A program made the translations under genes and the position numbers. Under the pieces are notes generated by a model, which was not told the origin of the DNA, did no database searches, and saw only the letters and a list, made by a program, of their open reading frames with translations. Below are positions 19,892-29,484 of a stretch of 64,000 nucleotides of DNA, piece by piece (the first letter of the stretch is position 1; every line of letters begins with the position of its first letter). This DNA is from Sporocytophaga myxococcoides DSM 11118 (GTDB taxonomy: Bacteria; Bacteroidota; Bacteroidia; Cytophagales; Cytophagaceae): positions 494,445 through 558,444 of the forward strand of contig NZ_KE384561.1 of NCBI RefSeq assembly GCF_000426725.1, in the 5' to 3' direction.

Positions 19892-20134
19892 TTAACTATT
19901 GTTATTTAAAATTCTCTTCCAGGGCAGCCATATCAGAATTATAAATATCACTCCTACAACTAAACTAATATACAAATGTCGTTCTGCATCTTCTCTGCTT
20001 TTAAATGGAATATTATGAGAAGAAGCTCCGATTGCTGTGTCTAATAAAAATGAGAATGGGATATACAATACAATAATGATTGTTACTATAATTTTAAAAG
20101 CTTTCTTCATGTAGTTTAACACTTCGTATTCCAT
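19892..20134 (-). CDS. Small two-helix membrane protein, unknown function
   Basis: The 80-residue protein has two hydrophobic segments (about 13-32, IVTIIIVLYIPFSFLLDTAI, and about 50-68, LYISLVVGVIFIILIWLPW) joined by a polar loop. ATG choices are residue 1 or MKKAFKI at residue 9. No family is recognised. It is transcribed towards the Kir gene's upstream region with no obvious partner. Confidence 0.5.
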   Translation of the reverse strand: MEYEVLNYMKKAFKIIVTIIIVLYIPFSFLLDTAIGASSHNIPFKSREDAERHLYISLVVGVIFIILIWLPWKRILNNNS

Positions 20135-20384
20135 CTTAAATTAAAGAATCTTTAACTCCTTTCAAAAACACATGAAAAGATCTTCTCACCTATCCTTCTT
20201 AGGGCATAGTCATTTAACATTCATTACATCAACAATCATTTAGAATTCAACGAAATACAATGTAATTAAAAACCAGTATTCCCTAGTGTTAACTTTTAAA
20301 CAATCTCACTAGTTCTTTAAAAAGGGACGATTCTAAATTAAGAATCAAGCCAGCAGAAAATATAAAAGAACTTAAAGGATAGAT

Positions 20385-21539
20385 ATGCTTGCAATGAATT
20401 ATCGGGGCCCAGGAAGGGTCCGTGCAGAAGAAAAGCCAATGCCTGAAATCCTTCATCCGGAGGATTGTATAGTAAAAGTGTTACGTTCATGCATTTGTGG
20501 ATCTGACCTGCATTTATATAATGGAAATGTACCTGATACACGTGTAGGTACGACTTTTGGTCATGAGTTCGTGGGAGAAGTAGTAGAGTTGGGATCAGAG
20601 GTCCATAAGTTAAAGCTCGGAGATAAGGTATTGGTGCCATTCAATATTGCTTGCGGAAAATGTTCTTTCTGCAGACAGGGATTGTATGGCAATTGTCATG
20701 AATCTAATCCTGAAGCTACAGCAGTGGGTGGTATCTTCGGATATTCTCATACTGCAGGTGGATACGATGGAGGACAAGCAGAGTATGTAAGGGTACCTTA
20801 TGCAAATTTTGGACCTACTATTATACCGGAAGGAATGGATCTTGATGATGCAGTATTGTTAACAGACGTAGTTCCCACTGGCTACCAGGCAGCGGAGATG
20901 GGTGGAATCCAGCCAGGAGATACGGTGGTAATATTTGGTGCAGGGCCAATTGGAATAATGGCAGCTAAATGTTCATGGTTGTTTGGTGCAGGAAGAGTCA
21001 TTGTCATTGACCAGAATGAATTCAGGCTGGAGTTTGTAAAGAACTACGCTAAATGCGAGTCCTATAACTTCAAATCGATTGAAGATCCTGTACAATTTAT
21101 CAAACAAACTACTGACTGGCTTGGCGCTGACGTTTGCATTGATGCCGTGGGTGCCGAAGCAGCCGGTAGTGCTATGCAGACAATAACAGGAAGAAAAACA
21201 CTGTTACAGGCAGGTTCTGCTACTGCTTTATTCTGGGCTATCAACTCGGTAAAAAAAGGTGGTATTGTCTCTATTGTAGGTGTATATGGACCTACAGGAA
21301 ATCTCGTACCTATAGGTAACGTATTGAATAAAGGTATTACAATACGTGCTAATCAGGCTTCTGTAAAAAGGCTGTTACCTAAACTGATCGATCACGTTCA
21401 GAAAGGAACCATCAAGCCAAAAGAGCTAATTACTCACAGAATGCCATTAAGGAATGTATCTGATGCATACAGAATCTTTTCGGATAAACTGGACAACTGT
21501 ATCAAACCTATTCTGATTCCACCTACAGCAAAAGAATAA
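20385..21539 (+). CDS. Zinc-dependent alcohol dehydrogenase (formaldehyde-dehydrogenase-like)
   Basis: This 384-residue medium-chain dehydrogenase has the catalytic zinc site CGSDLHLYNG and GHEFVGEV, and the structural zinc motif with four cysteines CGKCSFCRQGLYGNC. The Rossmann NAD(P)-binding signature is GAGPIGIMAA, followed by an acidic VIDQNEFRLEF that suggests NAD+ preference. The long insertion and overall layout resemble the glutathione-independent formaldehyde dehydrogenase/threonine dehydrogenase-like branch. It oxidises an alcohol to an aldehyde or ketone in the cytoplasm; the substrate is unknown. It is followed after 12 bp by a conserved small gene, forming an operon that ends at a terminator (22085-22115). 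Confidence 0.92.
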   Translation: MLAMNYRGPGRVRAEEKPMPEILHPEDCIVKVLRSCICGSDLHLYNGNVPDTRVGTTFGHEFVGEVVELGSEVHKLKLGDKVLVPFNIACGKCSFCRQGLYGNCHESNPEATAVGGIFGYSHTAGGYDGGQAEYVRVPYANFGPTIIPEGMDLDDAVLLTDVVPTGYQAAEMGGIQPGDTVVIFGAGPIGIMAAKCSWLFGAGRVIVIDQNEFRLEFVKNYAKCESYNFKSIEDPVQFIKQTTDWLGADVCIDAVGAEAAGSAMQTITGRKTLLQAGSATALFWAINSVKKGGIVSIVGVYGPTGNLVPIGNVLNKGITIRANQASVKRLLPKLIDHVQKGTIKPKELITHRMPLRNVSDAYRIFSDKLDNCIKPILIPPTAKE

Positions 21540-21551
21540 ACGGATATTCAT

Positions 21552-22082
21552 ATGGAAAAAATATTAAAAGAACAGCCAAATATTAAAGACTGGGGAATAG
21601 ATGCGGATCCGGAAAATGATCCTACTTATCCTATGAAGCCCAACCGTACAGATGAAGAACAAAACGGCTATACATGGGAAAGGCCGGCTTTACAAAAGCC
21701 AACTGTAGAAATTTTAAAATCAACAGAAAGGCCAAACTTAACTGCAGTATTTGGAACAACCTTACCTCCTAAAGGGCTTAGCGGTATGATTCGCCGGAAT
21801 GCATATAAAAAGAGTGAAGGACAGTTCAGTCACTGGCTGCCTTTGCTCATTGCAGATCGCGTAGATGTTATAGAAGGAATCATTGATGATTTGAGTAAAG
21901 GAAAAATTCCAAATATTTATGCTGAAATAGGATTCAAAGCTATGTGGAAGTATAACAGGAAAGCTGCAATTGCCAGAATAGCTGCTCATGTGGCAGTTGC
22001 TTCTGCTATTGGACTAGTTCTATTCAGAGGCAGGATATTTAATGATGAAAAACTCATTAAAAAGGCTTTGAAAAATATTTAA
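21552..22082 (+). CDS. Hypothetical protein in alcohol dehydrogenase operon
   Basis: The 176-residue protein has a proline-rich polar N-terminal half (DPENDPTYPMKP, ERPALQKP) and a C-terminal hydrophobic segment at about 138-160 (AAIARIAAHVAVASAIGLVLF), possibly a single membrane helix. It has no signal peptide. It starts 12 bp after the dehydrogenase stop, so it is co-transcribed and probably works with that enzyme or the same stress response. I do not recognise a named domain. From memory, similar small proteins sit next to this type of dehydrogenase in other Bacteroidota; this was not checked. Confidence 0.7.
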   Translation: MEKILKEQPNIKDWGIDADPENDPTYPMKPNRTDEEQNGYTWERPALQKPTVEILKSTERPNLTAVFGTTLPPKGLSGMIRRNAYKKSEGQFSHWLPLLIADRVDVIEGIIDDLSKGKIPNIYAEIGFKAMWKYNRKAAIARIAAHVAVASAIGLVLFRGRIFNDEKLIKKALKNI

Positions 22083-22084
22083 AT

Positions 22085-22115
22085 AAATCCCGGAAAGCTT
22101 GTCTGTCCGGGATTT
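22085..22115. terminator. Terminator of the alcohol dehydrogenase operon
   Basis: AAATCCCGGA and TCCGGGATTT form a perfect 10-bp stem with an 11-nt loop, beginning 3 bp after the stop at 22082. TCATTATTAAAT follows on the plus strand. It could also serve the convergent beta-helix gene. Confidence 0.8.
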
Positions 22116-22166
22116 CATTATTAAATAAAGTATCGATAGTATTATACAATAGTCTTCATATTCTTC

Positions 22167-23660
22167 TCACAATTTCACCACTTCCTTAGTACTAATTCCT
22201 TTATGAGAACTAACTATAAGTATATAGATTCCTTGTGGATAAGAGGACAAGTCAAACGATGGATCATTCTGTTTGCTTGCGTTATTACTGCTTTGCAAAA
22301 CTCTTCCATTAATATCGATCACTTTCCACTCATAGTTTCCTTGCATGGTATTGTCCACTTCAAATCTATAATGACCATTACTGTAGTCGGAGAAGATCTT
22401 TACATCGTGTTGTTTTTGTGCTGATATAGAGGCTAGAGAATACTGGTATTCAAATGCTCCTATATCTATTTGTTCTACCCTTTCCTGACCGCATTGATCC
22501 TTGGAAGGTGCACTTTCAGTGGTCCCTGCATTAATGGCCAGTGCACCTTCTGTCAATGATATAGTTTCTATTTTTGATCCGTTAAAAAATCCGTTGGTAC
22601 TTCCCGTACCAAAGGCAGATTCAGGGGTAATACCCATTTCGTTGTTAGGACCTTCAATTGTTAACCACTTACCAACGTTACCAAATAAGCAATTAGTAGC
22701 GCTTATAAAAGCCTCTGACGTGCTGTAGATATCTTCTTTAGTTTTAGTCAGGCTACCTCTATTTCCCGTAACAATCGTATTTGTAAGGGTTACATCGGTG
22801 CTTTTATTTACATAAATACCTCCTCCTATATCATTAGCGCTAATGGTGCAGTTGATCAGTATAGTATTCCAGTAGCTGCTAATTGCCCCTCCTATCTGTG
22901 CCTGATTGTTAAACATAGTCACGTTGGTTAATATGGCATAATTTCTATTACATAAAGCTCCCCCTTCTCCACCCATATTATTGACAAAAGTCATATCTGA
23001 AAGCTCGACCTCTCTTCCGTTATTAAAAAGTCCTCCGCCTCCAGATGACGTCCAATTAGCACCAATTGTAGTTTTGGAAATCTTCACTCTGCCATTTACA
23101 CTACTGCAAATTCCTCCTCCGGAATTTGATTCTCCCCCTGTATTGTGGTTATTGATAATCCAACTATTTGTAATTTCCAGATAACCGTTATTATAAATTC
23201 CCCCTCCATATCCATTACCTATGATCTCATTTCCATCTACACTGACGTTGTCCAGCCATAAACCTCCTGAATTTAAAATACATCCTCCAACTCCTGAAGT
23301 TAAACTTCCCTTTGAAAGTATTAACGAGCTGAAGAATACATACTTTCCGGATTTTATTTCAAATACTCTAAACCCTGATCCGCCTAAAATTTTTACATAT
23401 TCAGCTTGGCCATCTACAACTAAATGATTTTCAATTGCAGGAAGAGCAGAGAGCAAGGAGATTTCTCTACTTCCATCTGCCAGATTAAAATGGATAATAT
23501 GTGGATTTTCCATTGTTGCTGTAAGGTCTGCATTGGCATCTGCAATACATTGTCTCAGAGAACCTGGACCGGCGTCATTTTTATTTAAAACTGTGAATGT
23601 GGTAGCACTCAGAACATTAAAAGCAAATAAGAATACAATAGAGATGTAAAATTTTTTCAT
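22167..23660 (-). CDS. Right-handed beta-helix T9SS surface protein
   Basis: The start chosen is the ATG at 23660, which opens a signal peptide (MKKFYISIVFLFAFNVLSA). A longer frame back to 23780 adds 40 residues ahead of the leader and is unlikely. The mature protein begins with DAGPGSLRQCIADAN, the classic opening of parallel beta-helix proteins of the choice-of-anchor Q type. Degenerate helix rungs rich in N and G follow (GNGYGGGIYNNGYLEITNS, GGGGLFNNGREVELSD, GGALCNRNYAILTNV). It ends with a T9SS sorting domain (NYEWKVIDINGRVLQ...YPQGIYILIVSS...KEVVKL). Such proteins are exported to the surface and may bind or act on polysaccharide; no pectinase-type catalytic residues could be assigned. 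Confidence 0.85.
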   Translation of the reverse strand: MKKFYISIVFLFAFNVLSATTFTVLNKNDAGPGSLRQCIADANADLTATMENPHIIHFNLADGSREISLLSALPAIENHLVVDGQAEYVKILGGSGFRVFEIKSGKYVFFSSLILSKGSLTSGVGGCILNSGGLWLDNVSVDGNEIIGNGYGGGIYNNGYLEITNSWIINNHNTGGESNSGGGICSSVNGRVKISKTTIGANWTSSGGGGLFNNGREVELSDMTFVNNMGGEGGALCNRNYAILTNVTMFNNQAQIGGAISSYWNTILINCTISANDIGGGIYVNKSTDVTLTNTIVTGNRGSLTKTKEDIYSTSEAFISATNCLFGNVGKWLTIEGPNNEMGITPESAFGTGSTNGFFNGSKIETISLTEGALAINAGTTESAPSKDQCGQERVEQIDIGAFEYQYSLASISAQKQHDVKIFSDYSNGHYRFEVDNTMQGNYEWKVIDINGRVLQSSNNASKQNDPSFDLSSYPQGIYILIVSSHKGISTKEVVKL

Positions 23661-23802
23661 TATGGATAAATAATCAGATTCAAAAGATACATACGTATCA
23701 AAGATAAAATGCTTTACTTTTTTATACCAAAGGTTCTGAATATTTTGAGTTAATTTGATAGTTATAGCGCTTTTTTTCAAGTGTGAGATTGATAATCAGT
23801 GA

Positions 23803-23892
23803 TATCATAAATATTACAAAGTACAAGACGAGCAGGTTGGTGAATTTTCCAATACCATTAACATCACTGTCAGCCGACAGGTGGAGGTGTAA
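23803..23892 (+). pseudogene. Possible 3' remnant of a lost gene
   Basis: A 29-codon open stretch without a start encodes a protein-like C-terminus (QVGEFSNTINITVSRQVEV) and is followed 20 bp later by a terminator-like hairpin on the same strand. This pattern suggests the tail of a deleted gene. The fragment is short and could be open by chance. Confidence 0.22.
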
Positions 23893-23912
23893 TAGAGCTT
23901 AAATGGTTGGTT

Positions 23913-23950
23913 AAAAAGGCTGTCGTTTCCGAAAGGAGGCGGCAGTTTTT
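23913..23950 (+). terminator. Terminator-like hairpin
   Basis: AAAAAGGCTGTCG pairs with CGGCAGTTTTT (one G-T wobble), leaving a T-run on the plus strand. No intact plus-strand gene precedes it, only the fragment ending at 23892. Confidence 0.6.
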
Positions 23951-24127
23951 ATTTATATGAATTCGGATTAAAACTGAAAAATACATAGAATCAAAAGGAG
24001 CCTAATAATGAAGATTACTTTTATCAAAGATTGATTATAAAGTAAGTCTCGATACTCCTAATACTAGCTACCTCTCATAGACTTCAAAAACATCCCCCAA
24101 CTCCATAATAATCCCTCTTCCATAAAC

Positions 24128-24167
24128 AACAATGCCTTTCAGCTGATATAGGCTAAAAGGCATTGTT
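24128..24167 (-). terminator. Terminator of the NHL/cohesin T9SS gene
   Basis: AACAATGCCTTT and AAAGGCATTGTT form a perfect 12-bp stem about 20 bp beyond the stop at 24187. Confidence 0.8.
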
Positions 24168-24186
24168 ATTATTCAGAGATTAACTT

Positions 24187-26814
24187 CTATTCCTCTATCA
24201 CAAGTTGATTTACTCTATTAAAATTATCCCCTACCAGCTTTAACTGATATACTCCTGCTTTTAATTCTGAAAGATCAAATTCATTTATAGAATTACCTTT
24301 AAGACTTGAAAACCTTGCAACCTCAATACCTAACACATTATAAACAACCAGTTCATTTGCGAGGTCTGCATTCTTAAGTTCTACAGTGAATGCACCTTTA
24401 GTCGGATTAGGATAAACATGAAAATCTGTAATACTATTATTTTCAACAATACCTGTAGTAATTCCTGCAGTGCCGATTTTTGAAGAAACCGGAGTACCAT
24501 TGATATATGCATTAAAACCACCAAAGAGATTTTCATTTAACTTCTGACCATCATTAATTTTTAGACTTACTGAAAAAACTTTGCTATCTACAATATATCC
24601 GTCAGAAACATATGACCCCACTAAAAGGCTTCGCCCATAAACGTTTTTATCAAAAATCAAATCGGGAGTATCAGATGTTACTTTCAAAATAGATACAGTA
24701 CTATCAACATCAATCGAAAAATCTACTGATGAAATATCATCATCTGCTGAAACATAAACAGGTACTGAAAAGGCACCTCCACCTGTATAAGTGGCTTCTG
24801 CAAGATTAAATAAAACTTCTGTTTCATTCTGAAATGCCCTTCTTTGCGCTTTATTTGCAACAGCCCAGCTTCCATCCACATCTCCCAGCAATATTCCTCT
24901 ATATTTGTCCTTTGTCGTGGGACATACATTCAGAGGTTGAATACAATTTGGTATTGAAGGTACATTTTTAATACTATAATTTGAATATTTCACAACTGAA
25001 CTATCATCAATAAAAAGCCAGTCTTTTGACAGTTCTCTATTCTCATTTGGTACATACCCATTATAATTCCATAGTTGTGGAAACTCTCCTATTTTTAACA
25101 AATAACGTCTTGTCATTAACGTTAAATCACCAGCTGTAACTCTTCCATCAAGATTCACATCTGCAGCAACGAGCTGATAAAAATTTGGTAAAGTTTTTCC
25201 AACAATAAAATTAGAAGCAAGGACAACATCATTTCCATTAATAACAGACATAATAGAAGGAAGCCCTATGCTATCTTCATATGAACCTCTGATATCTCGC
25301 TCAAATACAATTTCGCCATTGGTAAACGGAATTGTGAACACGCCGCTTGTATCTGGTTTCACAGGAGCGACATTGGTGCTTCTACAATTAAAACCAGGAT
25401 AAATTCTGGTAACATTATAATAAGAGCCAGCAACTGTTGAGGTCCCCATAGGAACATAGGTACCCGCATAATACAACTTACTTGTAAACTGATTTGTAGA
25501 AACATACAAACTTCCTTCATGGACAGGATATTCAACATACCCTCCGTTATTCATATTACTTTCTGTAATACCACATGAAGTAAGAGGGCTTGCTTGTGGT
25601 TGTATGTTTGATTTCAGACTAAAATCAAATGTGATGATATCTCCAATGCCTTTAAAGCTTGTGGTTGCAGGAGCACTTGAAGTATAATAAATGGTAGCTT
25701 TAATTTCACCCGGGGTTGATATATTGAGATTTGCAACTGCCCACGAAGCCTTTCCAGCATTTACTACTTTACCAATTGTGTAGGTAGACTTTGCCGTCAT
25801 GATAGCAGGATCATATTTCAGGCAAACATCTAAACCAATTACACCAGGAGTCGGATTAATGTAATTTTGAACCTTCACAGAGAAATTTCCGGAACAGCCA
25901 ACAGTAGGACTTGAAATACCATATGCAAATGGTTTAAACTTTTGTATTCTATTATTGCCCGCTTCCACAACATAAACAAAGCCTTTGCCATCCACAGCTA
26001 CCCCTTTGGGTGCATCTAAAAACCCATCGCCATTACCTGTACCGCCAATGAAGCCGAGGTAATTCCCATTTGAATCATATTTAAAAACAAAATTATACTG
26101 AGACTCTCCCATATAAATATTTCCGTCCTTATCAACGAATACACTCGCAGGAGTGAACCATAAAGCAATTGTTTTAATATAAACACCATCTGAAGTATAT
26201 ATCTGAATTCGATTCCCATCAGCTACATATACATTCCCTTGCAAGTCTACATCCAATGCTAGTGGACCAAAATTCAACTGTTCATTTTCAGGACCAGACG
26301 CTCCCCATTCTGTGATATATTCACCCTCTGTAGTGAATTTCTGAACACGGTTATTTTCATAATCCGGTACATACACATTATCAAACTTATCTATTGCCAG
26401 ATCTCCGATATTTTTAAACTGTCCTTTACCAGTACCCTCACTACCCCACATCGAAGCAAATCCTCCGGAAGGAATAAACTTCTGTATTCTATGATTAAAA
26501 TTATCTGAAATATAAATTTCCCCTTTACTGTTCACAGCAATACCAGTAGGGCCATTCAACATTCCCGGGCCTTCGCCACCCCGTCCAAATTGAGACAAGA
26601 ATTCGCCTTCAGGTGTAAATTTTTGAACTCTGAAGTTATTTACATCTAAAACCACAATATTCCCATCCCTATCTACCAGCAATTCCCTTGGCTGTCTAAA
26701 CTGCCCAGCTTCAGAGCCGGTAACTCCCCATTTGGATACATACTGAAATGGCTGTTGCGCCCATGTCGTAATACAATAAAACAATAGCACAATCTGTAAA
26801 AATAGTTTTTTCAT
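24187..26814 (-). CDS. NHL-repeat T9SS protein with cohesin-like and dockerin-like parts
   Basis: The start at 26814 opens a signal peptide (MKKLFLQIVLLFYCITTWAQQ); the frame extends 16 codons upstream without a leader, so the shorter 875-residue form is preferred. Residues about 20-300 hold six NHL repeats (e.g. LLVDRDGNIVVLDVNNFRVQKF), a six-bladed propeller. A segment at about 310-430 resembles a cohesin beta-sandwich (VIGLDVCLKYDPAIMTA..., GDIITFDFSLK). At about 550-660 there are Ca-binding, dockerin-like lines (DVNLDGRVTAGDLTLM and LGDVDGSW). A second Ig/cohesin-like domain and a T9SS sorting domain (VYPNPTKGAFTVEL) end the protein. It is likely a surface protein for carbohydrate or protein binding. 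No catalytic domain is seen. Confidence 0.85.
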   Translation of the reverse strand: MKKLFLQIVLLFYCITTWAQQPFQYVSKWGVTGSEAGQFRQPRELLVDRDGNIVVLDVNNFRVQKFTPEGEFLSQFGRGGEGPGMLNGPTGIAVNSKGEIYISDNFNHRIQKFIPSGGFASMWGSEGTGKGQFKNIGDLAIDKFDNVYVPDYENNRVQKFTTEGEYITEWGASGPENEQLNFGPLALDVDLQGNVYVADGNRIQIYTSDGVYIKTIALWFTPASVFVDKDGNIYMGESQYNFVFKYDSNGNYLGFIGGTGNGDGFLDAPKGVAVDGKGFVYVVEAGNNRIQKFKPFAYGISSPTVGCSGNFSVKVQNYINPTPGVIGLDVCLKYDPAIMTAKSTYTIGKVVNAGKASWAVANLNISTPGEIKATIYYTSSAPATTSFKGIGDIITFDFSLKSNIQPQASPLTSCGITESNMNNGGYVEYPVHEGSLYVSTNQFTSKLYYAGTYVPMGTSTVAGSYYNVTRIYPGFNCRSTNVAPVKPDTSGVFTIPFTNGEIVFERDIRGSYEDSIGLPSIMSVINGNDVVLASNFIVGKTLPNFYQLVAADVNLDGRVTAGDLTLMTRRYLLKIGEFPQLWNYNGYVPNENRELSKDWLFIDDSSVVKYSNYSIKNVPSIPNCIQPLNVCPTTKDKYRGILLGDVDGSWAVANKAQRRAFQNETEVLFNLAEATYTGGGAFSVPVYVSADDDISSVDFSIDVDSTVSILKVTSDTPDLIFDKNVYGRSLLVGSYVSDGYIVDSKVFSVSLKINDGQKLNENLFGGFNAYINGTPVSSKIGTAGITTGIVENNSITDFHVYPNPTKGAFTVELKNADLANELVVYNVLGIEVARFSSLKGNSINEFDLSELKAGVYQLKLVGDNFNRVNQLVIEE

Positions 26815-27264
26815 ATAATTTGTTTTAAGTGTGTCTAGCGTATGTAAATTCAAATTTGTCACAATTTAAATTCGCTGACAATACAGGAAAAGGGTATATT
26901 TTTAATCTGAGAATATGCCAGTTTTATGGTAAGAATTGAAACACTGGCCTGAAGTATATATAAAATTTGAATTTACATCTGTAAAAAATATGATTGGGTA
27001 TAAAGCGAAATAGAAAATAAGATATTAATAAAGTCCTCGCTTACAAAAATGATTTTCGAAATAGCACTTACATTGCTATTTTCTATAATCTTAAAAATTC
27101 GCTAACTTTTCAATAGTTCAATTAAACTGATTCTTTAAGACAAACCTTACTTAGCTACTCCCCAGTCCGAATAACGATTCAATATCCATCTTCTGCTGTT
27201 TGTAAAATTTACCTCCCTCACAACCACTTAAACATAATTACTTAATGCAGGTAAATAGCTTATT
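26815..27264. other. Divergent intergenic region (450 bp)
   Basis: Promoters for the NHL gene (minus) and the CapA-like gene (plus) must lie here. The sequence is very AT-rich. I see no ORF, clear operator or terminator. Confidence 0.4.
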
Positions 27265-28215
27265 ATGGAAAATACTTGCACCATCAGGTTCATGGGCGAT
27301 GTAATGATTGGAAGAAATGTTAATCTTAAGATTTCTGAATCAGGATATGAATATCCATGGGGAGATGTTTTACCTCTGCTCAGACAGGAGGGAGTAAATA
27401 TTATAAACCTTGAAGCAGCTATTACCACATCTAAACGGCCTGTCAATAAAGTATTCAACTTCAAAGCCGACCCTGACAAAATTAATACCCTTAAAGTTGC
27501 CAATATCCATGTTGCTAATATTGCCAATAATCATATTGGTGATTATGGAATAGACGGATTGGAAGAAACCATTCGGATCCTTGATCATCATTCCATTGGT
27601 CACGCAGGTGCTGGAATAAATATAGCTCAAGCCAAAAAGCCCATAATTATTAAAGAAAACAACATTAAGATAGGAATCATAGGTTGTACTGACAATGAAC
27701 CATCATGGAGAGCTAACCTTCATCCAGGTACATTTTTTATAACAGTTGATGATCCGGAAGAATTGGAATCTGAAGTGGTAAAATTAAGAAGCGAAGTAGA
27801 TGTATTGATTATATCGATTCATTGGGGACCAAATATGGAGATAGAACCCAACAAAAGACAAATTGAGTTTGCTCACAGACTTATAGATCTTGGTGTAGAT
27901 ATTATCCATGGACATAGCGCACACATCTTTCAGGGAATTGAGATATACAAAGGAAAGATAATACTATACGATACAGGGGATTTTATTGATGATTACGTTG
28001 TAAATGAGCTACTAAGAAACGATAGGTCATTTTTATTTGAATGCATAATAAAAAACAAGAAGTTAAGTGAATTTAAATTAAGACCTGTTATTATTCAAAA
28101 CATGCAGGTCTGTCTTGCTATCGGTCATAACAAAGAATATGCAATTGCCAGGATGCAATATCTTTCATCGGTATTTGGGACTAGAATAACTGATGAAGGA
28201 GAAGTGGTACTATGA
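27265..28215 (+). CDS. CapA-like metallophosphatase family protein
   Basis: The 316-residue protein has the CapA/PgsA family blocks: GDVMIGRNV at 10-18, NLEAA(I) near 50, ANNHIGDYG at about 90 with the metal-binding NNH, IHWGPNMEIEP, and GHSAHIFQGIEIYKGKIILYDTGDFIDDY near 225-250. The fold is a calcineurin-like phosphoesterase. CapA proteins are linked to poly-gamma-glutamate capsule production, but many stand-alone homologues have unknown roles. There is no signal peptide or membrane anchor here and no capBCE neighbour, so a capsule role is not supported. Confidence 0.85.
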   Translation: MENTCTIRFMGDVMIGRNVNLKISESGYEYPWGDVLPLLRQEGVNIINLEAAITTSKRPVNKVFNFKADPDKINTLKVANIHVANIANNHIGDYGIDGLEETIRILDHHSIGHAGAGINIAQAKKPIIIKENNIKIGIIGCTDNEPSWRANLHPGTFFITVDDPEELESEVVKLRSEVDVLIISIHWGPNMEIEPNKRQIEFAHRLIDLGVDIIHGHSAHIFQGIEIYKGKIILYDTGDFIDDYVVNELLRNDRSFLFECIIKNKKLSEFKLRPVIIQNMQVCLAIGHNKEYAIARMQYLSSVFGTRITDEGEVVL

Positions 28216-28384
28216 TTTTTCCTATTTATAAATCTTAGAAGAAGGTTGGATTTATTTTACCAATAAAACCTAATTCTCTATTCTGGAGTGACGTCAAATA
28301 TTCATAAAAATTGTTTAAATTCACGCTAAGTAAAACAAGTGAAGATGTACACTCAAATTCTTTAATTATTTAAACTTATTTTTT

Positions 28385-29170
28385 ATGAAAACTACCATTT
28401 ACTTTCTTTTATTTATTCTTCTCATTAATAAAAGTTTTTCACAAGATTATATACCAACTATAAAGACAGGTCGGATATGGGAAGTATTTTATCCTCATGG
28501 TTTAGGAAACTCCTCTATTGACAAATACCAAATCAGATGCGATACGACTATCAATAACACAACTTATAAGAAGGTTTCTTATTTAAACAATGTTTATATC
28601 GGGGCTGTCAGAGAAGATATTGATAATAAAAAGGTTTATTTTTTTCGTAAAGATGCAACTCAGGAAAGACTTGTAGCTGATTATTCTCTTGCTGTGGGTG
28701 AATTATTTTACGATGGTCTAATAGCCAAAGATCTTGATTCAATTAAAGTTCAGTATATACATGGAGCAAATCGAAGGGTATTCTACTTTGATCCATTAAC
28801 CATACTTATTGAAGGAGAAGGATCTAACTTTTCCGGAATAATAAATAATCGTAATTACGTATCTATCAATAACCTAACTGACAATGTGTATACTTGTGAT
28901 ATTTCATCTACCAAATCTGAAGAGCCAAAGCCTTCTATAAATATTTTCCCTAATCCGACGACTTATTCTGATTTTATTTACATAAACGGACTGCCAATTA
29001 ATAAGGAAGTAAATTACCAAATATATTCCTTAACAGGGCAGATGCTAAAAGAAGGCTTAACAAAAAATCTATGTATTGAAATTAAAGACATTTCTGAGCA
29101 ATCAGTTATGCTAAAACTAATCGAAGGTAATTCTTCTATATACAACAAGATCTTATTAATCAACAGATAA
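28385..29170 (+). CDS. Small T9SS sorting-domain protein
   Basis: Signal peptide about 1-19 (MKTTIYFLLFILLINKSFS). The mature region (about 20-175) is a beta-rich domain of unknown type with repeated Y and F (GRIWEVFYPHGLG, KYQIRCDTTINNTTYKKVSYL). The C-terminal 75 or so residues are a T9SS type A sorting domain (NIFPNPTTYSDFIYIN...YQIYSLTGQMLKEG...NKILLINR). It is probably exposed at the cell surface or released. It has its own terminator at 29183-29210. Confidence 0.82.
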   Translation: MKTTIYFLLFILLINKSFSQDYIPTIKTGRIWEVFYPHGLGNSSIDKYQIRCDTTINNTTYKKVSYLNNVYIGAVREDIDNKKVYFFRKDATQERLVADYSLAVGELFYDGLIAKDLDSIKVQYIHGANRRVFYFDPLTILIEGEGSNFSGIINNRNYVSINNLTDNVYTCDISSTKSEEPKPSINIFPNPTTYSDFIYINGLPINKEVNYQIYSLTGQMLKEGLTKNLCIEIKDISEQSVMLKLIEGNSSIYNKILLINR

Positions 29171-29484
29171 TTTTCAATCATTGGCCTGTCTATAACACCT
29201 ATGACAGGCCTCTATAATACCTCTGAGATTTCTGCCTTAAGTCCCACATCCAGACTTACACTTACAAAGTCAAAGTTTTTTGTCAAAAAATATTTTCAAC
29301 CTCACTACTAATAAACTCGTCGGGATAATTAAATACAATCTAGCATTGAATCTATCATAGTCTTTGTGAAATTATATCTTTCATTTTTCCATGATGTGTC
29401 TTACAACAGTCTACTGTAAAGAAATGACACTACTACAAAAGTGTAATATATGATTTAGTTATAAAAAAAAACATAAGCAACTAA
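29171..29484. other. Intergenic region between convergent genes (314 bp)
   Basis: It contains the terminator at 29183-29210. The rest is AT-rich and without recognisable features. Confidence 0.45.
29183..29210 (+). terminator. Terminator hairpin after the small T9SS gene
   Basis: GGCCTGTC and GACAGGCC form an 8-bp stem with a 12-nt loop, 12 bp after the stop. The following tract (TCTATAATACC) is only weakly T-rich. Confidence 0.65.

Larger units (their letters stand above)
23661..24186. other. Intergenic region with a possible decayed gene end
   Basis: This 526-bp region holds the promoter region of the beta-helix gene, a short open fragment at 23803-23892 followed by a hairpin at 23913-23950, and the terminator of the NHL gene at 24128-24167. 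No intact ORF is seen. Confidence 0.45.
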
